A model generated the notes under the pieces. That model was not told where the DNA came from. It saw nothing but the letters and a program-made list of their open reading frames with translations, and searched no databases. Shown in pieces: positions 6,729 through 14,551 of a stretch of 64,000 nt of DNA; the stretch's first letter is position 1, and each line of letters starts with the position of its first letter. The DNA comes from Paenibacillus sp. HWE-109 (GTDB lineage Bacteria > Bacillota > Bacilli > Paenibacillales > NBRC-103111), in the NCBI RefSeq assembly GCF_022163125.1, contig NZ_CP091881.1, positions 6,696,001-6,760,000 on the forward strand. Reading direction: 5' to 3'. The translations under genes were made by a program, and so were the position numbers.

Positions 6729-9335
6729 TTAAAACTTTCCGTAAAAAGCATTGCGATAAACGTCAGCCAACTCTGTTACCAGCGGCATCCGCGGATTGGC
6801 TGTTGTACATTGATCTTCAAATGCCCGATCCGCCAAATAATCTACCCGCTTCTCGAATTGTTCCGCATGGAATCCCAAATCCTGAAATTTCTCAGGAATG
6901 CCAAGAATTTGGTTTAGCTTGCGGATGGCTTCGATCAGGCTGTTCACGCCTTCTTCGGTCGTTTTGGCCGGAAGTCCCAACATACGGGCAATTTCGGCAT
7001 AGCGCTGATCTGCAATGAAATGATCATATTTCGGGAATGAAGTGAACTTGGTCGGTTTTTGCGCGTTATAGCGAATGACATGCGGCATCAAAATCGCATT
7101 GGTACGCCCATGCGCGGTGTGGTATTCGCCGCCCCATTTATGCGCCAAGCTGTGATTGATACCGAGGAAGGCATTCGCAAAGGCCATGCCCGCGATCGTT
7201 GAAGCGTTATGCATCTTCTCCCGGGCAATCGGATCTGCTGTCGCAAACGACTTCTCCAAGTTCTGGAACACGAGTTGAATAGCTTTCATGGCCAACCCAT
7301 CGGAATAGTCGTTCGCCATAACCGATACATAAGCTTCAATGGCATGGGTCAGGACATCCATTCCCGTGTCGGCTACTGCCGTCTTAGGCAAGCTGTACAC
7401 ATAGTCAGGATCGATGATAGCAACATCCGGCGTAAGCTCATAATCGGCTAGCGGGTACTTCGTATTGCCTTTTTCCTTATCCGTAATGACGGCGAATGAA
7501 GTCACTTCCGAGCCTGTGCCCGAAGTCGTGGGAATCGCGACGAATTTGGCTTTGCGCCCTAGACGCGGATATTTGTAGACCCGTTTGCGAATATCCATAA
7601 ACTTTTGCTTCAATGCGTCAAAATCAGTATCCGGGTATTCATAGAACAACCACATCGCCTTGGCTGCATCCATCGGTGATCCGCCGCCTAGGGCAATAAT
7701 GCAGTCCGGCTGGAAGCTAGCCATTTGGGCCCGGCCGCGTTCCACGGTTTCGACAGATGGGTCTGGTTCCACGTCCGAGAACACTTCGATGTAAACCGGC
7801 AGTTGTCTTTTGCGAAGATAATATTCAACCCGCTCGACATAGCCAAGCTTCACCATCATTGGATCCGTAACAATCATGACCCGTGTAATGTCAGGCATCT
7901 TCTCCAAATACTGTGTAGCGCCTTTTTCAAAATAAATCTTTGGCGGTATCTTGAACCACTGCATATTAACCGTACGATAAGCAACCCGCTTCACATTGAT
8001 CAAATTTACAGCGCTCACGTTGGAAGTTGTGGAGTTATGTCCATAGGAACCACAGCCAAGTGTCAAAGATGGCAAGTTGGTATTATAAATGTCGCCAATA
8101 GCCCCGTGAGTGGAAGGTGAGTTGACGATGACGCGTCCCGTTTGCAGTTTATTCGAGAAAGCCTCGATCACTTCTGCGTTCTGGGAGTGAATGACAGAGG
8201 AATGACCCATCCCGCCAAATTTGACCACTTCTACAGCACGAGCAATGCCTTGTTCCGCATTCTTCACTTTGTAGCAAGCGAGCACAGGGCTTAATTTCTC
8301 AGCGGATAAAGGGAAGGCCTCCCCGACGCCGGTTAGCTCCGCAACCAGTATTTTCGTAGCTGCAGGCACCTTAATGCCAGCCATCTCGGCGATTTTCACG
8401 GCAGATTGACCTACAATAACGGCATTCACCGCGCACTTTTCCGCATTAATAACTAGTTTGGAGACGGCTTCCGTCTCCTCTTTATTCAGAAAGTAACAGC
8501 CCTGATCGGCCATCAGCTTTCTTGTTTCTGCGTACACCGCTTCCTCAATAATGACAGCCTGCTCTGAGGCACAAATCATGCCATTATCAAAAGTTTTGGA
8601 TAAAATCAAGTCATTCACAGCCTGCTGCAAATTGGCTGATTTCTCAATAAAACAAGGGACATTCCCTGGCCCAACGCCTAAGGCTGGCTTCCCTGTGCTA
8701 TACGCTGCCTTCACCATGGAAGACCCTCCAGTTGCTAAGACGAGTGCTACATCGGGATGATTCATCAGCAGTTGCGTTGCTTCCACAGAGGGATGCTTCA
8801 CCCACTGAATACAATGTTCGGGAGCACCCGCCTTCACGGCTGCTTCCAGCAAGGTCGCTGCCGCTGCGGCACTTGATTGCTGGGCGGAAGGGTGGAACGC
8901 GAAGATGATGGGGTTGCGCGTTTTGGTCGCAATCAATGATTTGAACATCGTCGTCGAAGTCGGATTGGTAACCGGCGTCACCCCGGCAATGATGCCGACA
9001 GGTTCGGCTACCATGCGGTAGTTCTCATACGTGTTTTCCTCGATTACGCCAACTGTTTTGTTATTTTTGATGCTATGGTAAATGTACTCTGTGGCAAATA
9101 AATTTTTCGTGATCTTGTCTTCATACACACCGCGACCGGTTTCCTCCACAGCAAATTTGGCGAGAACCATGTGCCTATCGATGCCTGCTAACGCCATTTG
9201 CTGAATTATGCGGTCAACCTGATCTTGATCCAATTTCAGAAATTGCTGCTGCGCTTCCTTCGCTCTAGCCACCAGCTGGTTCACTTCGTCTTGCGCGGAA
9301 ATCCGTTCATTCGTTTTCGCTTCTTTGGTTGTCAT
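6729..9335 (-). CDS. adhE: Bifunctional acetaldehyde-CoA/alcohol dehydrogenase
   Basis: AdhE reduces acetyl-CoA to acetaldehyde and then ethanol, reoxidising NADH during fermentation. The 868-residue protein is the usual fusion: an N-terminal aldehyde dehydrogenase domain with catalytic Cys at about 255 (DNGMICASEQ) and a C-terminal iron-dependent alcohol dehydrogenase domain with the nucleotide loop GGGSPMDAAK and metal-site histidines in the segments NHSLAHKWG and HGRTNAILMPH. The start follows GGAGTG by 8 nt. It is first in the adhE-pflB-pflA group. Only a degenerate FNR-like site is seen upstream (9425-9440), inside the end of the oxidase gene; read-through from the oxidase operon is also possible because no terminator is visible between them. 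Confidence 0.97.
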   Translation of the reverse strand: MTTKEAKTNERISAQDEVNQLVARAKEAQQQFLKLDQDQVDRIIQQMALAGIDRHMVLAKFAVEETGRGVYEDKITKNLFATEYIYHSIKNNKTVGVIEENTYENYRMVAEPVGIIAGVTPVTNPTSTTMFKSLIATKTRNPIIFAFHPSAQQSSAAAAATLLEAAVKAGAPEHCIQWVKHPSVEATQLLMNHPDVALVLATGGSSMVKAAYSTGKPALGVGPGNVPCFIEKSANLQQAVNDLILSKTFDNGMICASEQAVIIEEAVYAETRKLMADQGCYFLNKEETEAVSKLVINAEKCAVNAVIVGQSAVKIAEMAGIKVPAATKILVAELTGVGEAFPLSAEKLSPVLACYKVKNAEQGIARAVEVVKFGGMGHSSVIHSQNAEVIEAFSNKLQTGRVIVNSPSTHGAIGDIYNTNLPSLTLGCGSYGHNSTTSNVSAVNLINVKRVAYRTVNMQWFKIPPKIYFEKGATQYLEKMPDITRVMIVTDPMMVKLGYVERVEYYLRKRQLPVYIEVFSDVEPDPSVETVERGRAQMASFQPDCIIALGGGSPMDAAKAMWLFYEYPDTDFDALKQKFMDIRKRVYKYPRLGRKAKFVAIPTTSGTGSEVTSFAVITDKEKGNTKYPLADYELTPDVAIIDPDYVYSLPKTAVADTGMDVLTHAIEAYVSVMANDYSDGLAMKAIQLVFQNLEKSFATADPIAREKMHNASTIAGMAFANAFLGINHSLAHKWGGEYHTAHGRTNAILMPHVIRYNAQKPTKFTSFPKYDHFIADQRYAEIARMLGLPAKTTEEGVNSLIEAIRKLNQILGIPEKFQDLGFHAEQFEKRVDYLADRAFEDQCTTANPRMPLVTELADVYRNAFYGKF

Positions 9336-9390
9336 GATGCTTTCACTCCTTTATTTGCTAATTGCTGTAGAGCCATTGATTTGTTTGGTA

Positions 9391-9440
9391 TACCACTAGA
9401 TTAAACTTAATCCGGCGCCCCAACTATGATAAAAATCACT
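9391..9440 (-). promoter_or_regulatory. Weak FNR-like site upstream of adhE
   Basis: TATGA-TAAAAA-TCACT (9425-9440) matches TGTGA-N6-TCACA at eight of ten positions and overlaps the last codon of the oxidase subunit I gene. The matching -10 for a -41.5 arrangement (TAATCT, 9398-9403) is poor; TATACC at 9387-9392 is better but gives -52.5. Confidence 0.35.
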
Positions 9441-11100
9441 ACCAAGTAACAAATCCTTTGGAACCGGGAGCCGGGTTCACAATCATGTCCATGAGCGGTA
9501 TGGAATAGGCAAATAAAATCAAGAGAATCGAAACCGTAATCCAGATCCGCCAGCGATCCAGATAGGCCGGTGTTGCCTCCGCAGATTCCATGGCTGTACC
9601 GATGGGATACTCGGTTTCGCCTTTGGGCGCACGCAGCAGAGCGAAAAAGTTATAAACCATAAGCAGCACCCCGAGGAATAGCACGGTTCCGCCGATTGCC
9701 ATGAAAACGTAATACGGCATCCAGGTCGCCGCATCCGCATTGCCTTCATACGTCGTGAACGCTGTTCGTCTCGGTGCGCCGAACAAGCCGACCAGATGCA
9801 TCGCACCTGACATGAAGAACATGCCCACACACCAAATGATCGTTTGGATAATCCCTAATTTATTCATTCTGGCTGTTAGTACACGTCCGGTAACCGCAGG
9901 GATTAGCCAATACGTAATCCCAAAGAACGTCAACGCTACACTGGTTGCAACGGTTAAGTGAAAATGTCCCGTCACCCATAATGTGTTATGGACAACAGCA
10001 TTCATTTGGTTACTGGCGTTGATTAATCCGCCTGCGCCAGCAGGTATGAAAATCAGCATCCCCATGAAAGGCGCAAAGAATCTAACATCCTTCCAAGGCA
10101 GCATCTTCACCCATCCAAAAAGCCCTTTGGCTCCTAAGGCACGACCATGCAATTCAAAGGTTGCAAATAGGGAGAAAGCCGTCATCAAAGACGGAACAAC
10201 CACCATGAACGTTAATACAACCTGCAAGTATTTCCAAAAGGAGCTAATGCCAGGCTCCATCAACTGATGGTGAAAACCGACAGGAATCGAGAACAACAAC
10301 AAGAGGATGAAAGAAAGTCTGGCAAGCGCATCGCTGTAAATTTTGCCTCCGATAATTTTCGGAATGATGACATACCAGCACATATACGCGGGCATTAGCC
10401 AGAAATAGACGAGAGGATGCCCAAAATACCAGAATAACGTGCGGCTAAGCATGACATTAATCGTTTCCACCCATCCAAAGGACCAGGGAATCAATTGAAT
10501 CAACACCTCAGCGGCAACCCCGATTGTGGCGATTTGCCACATTAGGAAGGTCACAACAGACATAAAGGCGAACAGTGGGGACAACTTGTCTGGATGTGTT
10601 CTTTTCCAATATTTATATTGATAGAAAATACCCCAGCCGCTGATCCAGCTTCCTACCACTAGCATAGCTAAGCCAATATAGAAGTAAGGAGATGCCTTTA
10701 GTGGCGCATAGAAGGTATACAGTACGCTGGCCTTCCCCGTTAAGACCATCGCAACTCCAAGTGCCGTACCTGCTGTCATGAAACCGAAGCCTGCCCAACC
10801 CATTCTATGGACAATCGGGAGGAGTTTCCCCCCTAACGTGTAAGAAATGCCCGAATACAGAAAACCAATAATAAAATATGTCGTAAACACAATCGCCATC
10901 AGAACCCCATGTGCGGTCAATAGCTCGTAGTAGCCAATGCCATAAGGCAATTGAATCGTGCCGCTCTTCACCATCGTTTGCAGCAATCCTGCCACACCGC
11001 CGATCAGCAGCGCTATGAACGCCACCAGAATATGGGCGACTACCAATTTGCCATCCTTGAGATCAAATGTATGAGTTAATGTCCTATCTCCCATTTTCAT
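9439..11100 (-). CDS. cbaA: b(o/a)3-type cytochrome c oxidase subunit I
   Basis: This is the haem-copper catalytic subunit of a type-B terminal oxidase, which reduces O2 and pumps protons, often with high O2 affinity. The 553-residue protein has about 13 membrane segments and the haem/CuB ligands: His in LLTAHGVLM, the WYFGHPLVYFWLMPAY segment, VGFHHQ, and TGHFHLTVATS. Type B is suggested by the YFGHPLVYFWLMPAY context and by the small subunit II and IIa neighbours. I use ATG at 11098-11100, preceded by AAGGTGG at 8 nt; a GTG 12 nt upstream is an alternative. It is the last gene of mobA-IIa-II-I. Confidence 0.93.
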   Translation of the reverse strand: MKMGDRTLTHTFDLKDGKLVVAHILVAFIALLIGGVAGLLQTMVKSGTIQLPYGIGYYELLTAHGVLMAIVFTTYFIIGFLYSGISYTLGGKLLPIVHRMGWAGFGFMTAGTALGVAMVLTGKASVLYTFYAPLKASPYFYIGLAMLVVGSWISGWGIFYQYKYWKRTHPDKLSPLFAFMSVVTFLMWQIATIGVAAEVLIQLIPWSFGWVETINVMLSRTLFWYFGHPLVYFWLMPAYMCWYVIIPKIIGGKIYSDALARLSFILLLLFSIPVGFHHQLMEPGISSFWKYLQVVLTFMVVVPSLMTAFSLFATFELHGRALGAKGLFGWVKMLPWKDVRFFAPFMGMLIFIPAGAGGLINASNQMNAVVHNTLWVTGHFHLTVATSVALTFFGITYWLIPAVTGRVLTARMNKLGIIQTIIWCVGMFFMSGAMHLVGLFGAPRRTAFTTYEGNADAATWMPYYVFMAIGGTVLFLGVLLMVYNFFALLRAPKGETEYPIGTAMESAEATPAYLDRWRIWITVSILLILFAYSIPLMDMIVNPAPGSKGFVTW

Positions 11101-11131
11101 GCTGTCTTCCACCTTCCTTCGCTTCTACCCG

Positions 11132-11602
11132 CTACTTAACAATAATCGTTGTTTTCATATATTCATGAGCACCGCCGCAATATTCATTGCAGAGGATCAA
11201 ATACTCGCCTGGCTGTGTAAACGTATGGCTGACATGGCTGATTTCACCTGGGACAATCATCATGTTGACGTTCGTGCCCGGAATGGCAAAGCCGTGAACC
11301 ACGTCTTGGCTTGTCACGACGAAGTTGATCGTCGCTCCCAACGGGACCTCCATCTTGTCGGGCGCATAGCCAAAAGTAAAAGCTGTCATAATCGCTTCAT
11401 ACGTATGGTCGTCCATTTGGCGCAGCCCGGGCTTATCAAAGGGGGCTGTCTCTTGAACCTTCGAGGGGTCAATCTGATGGTGGTGCTCACTTGGCGGCTT
11501 GACGCCCATTGCGAATGCGGAAACCCCCAACACAGCTAGAAATACAAATAGCATAACGATCCCAATTGTTAACCAAATTTTTTCGAGTTTATGGATATGC
11601 AT
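11132..11602 (-). CDS. cbaB: Cytochrome c oxidase subunit II (CuA)
   Basis: The 156-residue protein has one N-terminal membrane anchor (about residues 10-32) and an outward-facing cupredoxin domain. The CuA ligands are present: His in VVHGFAIPG and the C-terminal LCNEYCGGAHEYM (Cys, Glu, Cys, His, Met). It accepts electrons from cytochrome c and passes them to subunit I. The short length with one membrane segment is typical of ba3-type subunit II. A His-rich stretch SEHHHQ follows the anchor. Encoded 31 bp upstream of subunit I. Confidence 0.93.
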   Translation of the reverse strand: MHIHKLEKIWLTIGIVMLFVFLAVLGVSAFAMGVKPPSEHHHQIDPSKVQETAPFDKPGLRQMDDHTYEAIMTAFTFGYAPDKMEVPLGATINFVVTSQDVVHGFAIPGTNVNMMIVPGEISHVSHTFTQPGEYLILCNEYCGGAHEYMKTTIIVK

Positions 11603-11640
11603 GGTCTAACCACCTTTACTAGAACATAATGTGCCTTGCT

Positions 11641-11796
11641 TTATTGCCTGGATATAAATAGAACAAATATGATGACCCAACTGACTAGCAAGAAGAGTCC
11701 TAAGAGTAAAACCGAGGCGAACGTTCCCCTCAAGATGGGCTCCTGCTCTGTATTATTCCTTTCCTTATCTATCGCATCGTTATTGCGGCTATCCAT
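11641..11796 (-). CDS. Small oxidase subunit (subunit IIa-like, single membrane helix)
   Basis: A 51-codon frame on the minus strand starts at ATG 11794-11796 after AGGAGGTGAAGAGG and ends TAA at 11641. The protein has a polar N-terminus (MDSRNNDAIDKERNN) and one C-terminal hydrophobic helix (about residues 24-48). Position just upstream of subunit II, size and topology match subunit IIa of ba3-type oxidases (CbaD-like). This is inferred from context and topology rather than sequence similarity. Confidence 0.85.
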   Translation of the reverse strand: MDSRNNDAIDKERNNTEQEPILRGTFASVLLLGLFLLVSWVIIFVLFISRQ

Positions 11797-11813
11797 CCTC
11801 TTCACCTCCTGTC

Positions 11814-12416
11814 TTATTTATCTAAGTGCTGTATGGCCTCGTAGTCGGCAATCGTCTTGATATTGGCTACAAAATTCAAGTCAATGCCGTTATCCAGCAA
11901 GTATCTCTCCCCTAATTCGCTCCATATAACATGGTTGAGCATCGCCGAAACTCTAATCTTCCCTTGATTAAATAGCGGCGCAATCCGGGCCGCACAGGCT
12001 CGGTCATAAATCCCGTGCAAGGGATAAAGCTTGCCTGCCACGATGGGGATAACCGCTTCGAACCCATCTTGCTTTTTGGCCATGAGCAGTTGAGCCGCTT
12101 TATTGGATATTAAGGGCATATCGCACCCCACGATCCAAACGGACGCATACTTCGCCAAAGATAAAGCGGCATGCATCCCCCCAAGAGGACCCTGACCTGC
12201 GAAAAAATCAGTAATAATGCGCACAGAACGATCGACCTTGTTCAAATAGGGCTTGGGATCATTCGTGACAATAATGATTTCGTCACAGATCTCTCGCATA
12301 CGATCAATTTGCCGGACAATCAGAGCCTTCCCGTCAAACGGAAGCAATGCCGTCAGTTCTCCGTTCATGGTACGGTTTGCTCCACCAGCCAGAATAACGC
12401 CTGAAAGCATACCCAT
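11814..12416 (-). CDS. mobA: MobA-like molybdenum cofactor guanylyltransferase
   Basis: MobA attaches GMP to molybdopterin for enzymes such as formate dehydrogenase and nitrate reductase. The 200-residue protein starts MGMLSGVILAGGANRTMNGE, with the nucleotidyltransferase GG loop, and keeps the metal-binding DMP (VGCDMPLI) and the GPLGG motif. The first motif is degenerate: the usual RMGxxK has become RTMNGELT, although the following ALLPFDGKALI is preserved. Start at 12414-12416 has AAAGGAG at 5 nt. It heads the oxidase operon and is controlled by an FNR-type promoter. A different NTP-transferase substrate cannot be excluded. Confidence 0.85.
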   Translation of the reverse strand: MGMLSGVILAGGANRTMNGELTALLPFDGKALIVRQIDRMREICDEIIIVTNDPKPYLNKVDRSVRIITDFFAGQGPLGGMHAALSLAKYASVWIVGCDMPLISNKAAQLLMAKKQDGFEAVIPIVAGKLYPLHGIYDRACAARIAPLFNQGKIRVSAMLNHVIWSELGERYLLDNGIDLNFVANIKTIADYEAIQHLDK

Positions 12417-12441
12417 CACTTCTCCTTTCAACCTGTCTTGA

Positions 12442-12491
12442 TACCTCCACTTTAGTCAAAAAGCAAACACCTGTAAGTGAAAAATGTCACA
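12442..12491 (-). promoter_or_regulatory. FNR-type class II promoter of mobA-oxidase operon
   Basis: Box AGTGA-AAAATG-TCACA (12476-12491, one mismatch). The -10 TAAAGT (12449-12454, minus strand) predicts a start near 12442, with the box centred at -41.5. Confidence 0.7.
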
Positions 12492-12512
12492 CATCCGCAA
12501 CCATTTCGCCAC

Positions 12513-12565
12513 AAAAAAAACCTCTTCTTTCCTCCGAATTGCCGAAGTAGAAAGAACAGGTTTTT
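12513..12565 (-). terminator. Terminator downstream of doxX
   Basis: Minus strand AAAACCTGTTCTTTC pairs imperfectly with GAAAGAAGAGGTTTT followed by a run of T; it separates doxX from the mobA promoter. Confidence 0.75.
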
Positions 12566-12595
12566 GACGATTGCATCGCGGGCGCAGATTGCCTC

Positions 12596-13120
12596 TTATC
12601 TCAATTTTGCTTTGAGATGGAAGCGTTCCAAGAGCTTATCGAACCATTTGTGCAGGTAAGGGAGTATCAGATGATCCACACCAAATTTCCCTGCATTTGC
12701 GCCTGCTGCTATGATGAAGAAACCGAGAAGCACTAACCATGGATTCGAGCTAACCGTACCAGCGAACATATACATGAAATTCATCAGTAAGCCGAAGAAT
12801 ACGGCTGCTGTAGTCAGCGCTCCGATCAGTAAACCGATACCGACCAAAAGCTCGCCCCAGGGAACTAAGACATTAAACCACCCGATATGGGGCAGCGCGA
12901 AATTTTTCAAGAAAGCCACATAGTTGGCATAAACCAGATCTGTCGTTCCACTCTCAAGAACCGGTTTGGCAATCGCGCCCTTCAAGTAGCCTGTTGCGTC
13001 GAAAGCTTTATCCCCCGTAATTTTGTGCCATCCCGCGACCGCCCATTCCCAACCCACATATAATCGAATGATCGTCAACAGGATCGCCGCATAATTGTTT
13101 CCTCTTAACCATTTCATCAT
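12596..13120 (-). CDS. DoxX family membrane protein
   Basis: The 174-residue protein has four predicted membrane segments and the DoxX pattern LYVGWEWAVAGWHKITG near the N-terminus. DoxX proteins are small quinone- or thiosulfate-linked membrane proteins; some are subunits of thiosulfate:quinone oxidoreductase, others act in redox stress. I prefer ATG at 13118-13120 (AAGGAG, 9 nt); an ATG nine bases upstream directly abuts that site. It shares a single FNR box with the divergent 95-aa gene, so it is expected to be expressed under low oxygen. Exact function unknown. Confidence 0.85.
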   Translation of the reverse strand: MMKWLRGNNYAAILLTIIRLYVGWEWAVAGWHKITGDKAFDATGYLKGAIAKPVLESGTTDLVYANYVAFLKNFALPHIGWFNVLVPWGELLVGIGLLIGALTTAAVFFGLLMNFMYMFAGTVSSNPWLVLLGFFIIAAGANAGKFGVDHLILPYLHKWFDKLLERFHLKAKLR

Positions 13121-13144
13121 CTGAACCATCTCCTTCGTATCTTA

Positions 13145-13228
13145 TGACTTTATTATAGGACGGAGAAAATGAGTTGTATGTGAATTAAATCACAGTCTCA
13201 CGAATTCTTCTTATTTATAATGAAGGAT
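13145..13228. promoter_or_regulatory. Symmetric divergent FNR promoter
   Basis: One perfect box, TGTGA-ATTAAA-TCACA (13179-13194). A perfect TATAAT lies on each side: minus strand at 13152-13157 (start about 13145) and plus strand at 13216-13221 (start about 13228). Both predicted starts are 41.5 bp from the box centre. Confidence 0.88.
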
Positions 13229-13267
13229 ATATGGATCCAGTACGCAACCAAGGAGATGATTCTAATC

Positions 13268-13555
13268 ATGAAAAAAGAAATCACCGTTCATTTCAAAGTC
13301 ATCCATCACGATCGAAGTTCTCTGTTAAGGGGGATTATTTTCTTAGAGGAGAATCACCAGCCCACGATATCTGATTATGAACAATGCCTTCGCGCTTGTG
13401 GGCATGACGTCGTTCTGGAAGATCGAGAACACATCATATTCAGAGCTTCTACACCAAAAGAAAACTATATCATTCACATTCTAGAGGAAGAACAAGCTTC
13501 CATTAGAGATGTCATTGTCGAGAGTTTAGTTAGCAACCTCATTCGTTTGAAATAG
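13268..13555 (+). CDS. 95-aa protein of unknown function, FNR-controlled
   Basis: I choose ATG at 13268 because the promoter puts transcription start near 13228, and an upstream in-frame ATG at 13220 overlaps the -10 box. AAGGAG precedes by about 12 nt. The soluble product starts MKKEITVHFKVIHHDRSSLL and has alternating strand-like and helical segments, one Cys (RACGHDV) and a hydrophobic C-terminus (VIVESLVSNLIRLK). I do not recognise the family. It is coupled to DoxX through the divergent promoter, which suggests a role in low-oxygen physiology. Confidence 0.8.
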   Translation: MKKEITVHFKVIHHDRSSLLRGIIFLEENHQPTISDYEQCLRACGHDVVLEDREHIIFRASTPKENYIIHILEEEQASIRDVIVESLVSNLIRLK

Positions 13556-13571
13556 TTTCTCCACTTGAAAA

Positions 13572-13618
13572 GGAGGCTGGCTCAACAGGTCGAACACCTG
13601 GCGAGCAGCCTCCTCTTT
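13572..13618. terminator. Terminator between convergent 95-aa gene and FNT channel gene
   Basis: AGGAGGCTG-GCTC and GAGC-AGCCTCCT form a long stem with an inner AGGT/ACCT element, followed by CTTTGTTGTT on the plus strand. Confidence 0.8.
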
Positions 13619-13630
13619 GTTGTTAACCAG

Positions 13631-14395
13631 CTAGCGCCGGTACACCAAACCATACATGACCGCAACGAACAGCGCGCCTCCCATTGAATTTCCTATATAT
13701 ACTGGGACAAAATTGTGCAAGTATTCCGTCCAGGTAGCCTGACCAGCAAAAATAGCGGCTGGAATGACGAACATATTGGCAACGACATGCTGAAATCCGA
13801 TTGCGACAAAAGCCATCGTCGGAAACCAGATGCCCCATATTTTGCCCCCGCTATCCTCTGCGCCATACGAGAGCCACACAGCAAGGCCAACCAGCCAATT
13901 GCAACCGATACCGGATAGCAAAGCAACTAAGAAGGGCTCTTCGATCTTGGCATGGGCAATTTTCACTAATTTGGCTAAATAAATACCATGCTCGGTTAAC
14001 CCGGCAAGATGTCCAAAAGCATATGCAATGAACAAAGCCCCAAGCAGATTGCCAACCGTAATAACCGCCCAGTTGCGGGCGATATCAACCAGCTTGACCC
14101 GCCTTGAGAGGAACGCCACAGGCACCGCCATCATATTCCCGGTTAGCAGTTCCCCACCTGCCAGCAGGGTAAGAATTAGTCCAAGCGGAAATACGCATGC
14201 CCCGATAAGATGACCAAAGTCGCTCCATGGCGCAGGAACTGCAGCGCTAACCCTGATGTACAACAGAAATCCCAGAGCGATATAAGCACCGCCCATAAAT
14301 CCTAATACCAGTTGTCCGCGCAGAGGCAAGTGCACCTTCTTCTCTCCCGCTTCCACCGCTCGCTCCCAAATCTGTTCTGGCTTAACGAACCCCAT
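13631..14395 (-). CDS. Formate/nitrite transporter (FocA/NirC family)
   Basis: The 254-residue protein has the FNT architecture with six membrane segments and the family motifs GGELLTGN (first), and the pore region with NWLVGLAVWLSYGAED, HVVANMFVIP and IGNSMGGALF. These pentameric channels pass formate, nitrite or related monovalent anions. Start ATG at 14393-14395 follows GGAGG by 7 nt. It has its own FNR promoter and lies near pflBA, so formate export or re-uptake is the simplest role; nitrite is not excluded since no nitrite reductase is seen here. Confidence 0.92.
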   Translation of the reverse strand: MGFVKPEQIWERAVEAGEKKVHLPLRGQLVLGFMGGAYIALGFLLYIRVSAAVPAPWSDFGHLIGACVFPLGLILTLLAGGELLTGNMMAVPVAFLSRRVKLVDIARNWAVITVGNLLGALFIAYAFGHLAGLTEHGIYLAKLVKIAHAKIEEPFLVALLSGIGCNWLVGLAVWLSYGAEDSGGKIWGIWFPTMAFVAIGFQHVVANMFVIPAAIFAGQATWTEYLHNFVPVYIGNSMGGALFVAVMYGLVYRR

Positions 14396-14419
14396 ATCCA
14401 CACCTCCAGGCAAACTCCT

Positions 14420-14469
14420 TTTCCCTAGTGTAGAGGAAATGATGCGAAATTCATGTGAAAAACATCACA
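14420..14469 (-). promoter_or_regulatory. FNR-type class II promoter of the FNT channel gene
   Basis: Perfect box TGTGA-AAAACA-TCACA (14454-14469). Minus-strand -10 TACACT (14427-14432) predicts a start near 14420 and again a box centre at -41.5. Confidence 0.78.
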
Positions 14470-14551
14470 TAAGTAGACAAAAAGTGACAGCGGCCAGTAC
14501 CAGGACCATCGCATGAATGTCCCTGTACTAGCCGCTGTCACTTTCATCTAG

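Noticed and set aside
13220..13267. Upstream start of the 95-aa gene
   Set aside because: The ATG overlaps the TATAAT of its own promoter and would precede the transcription start.
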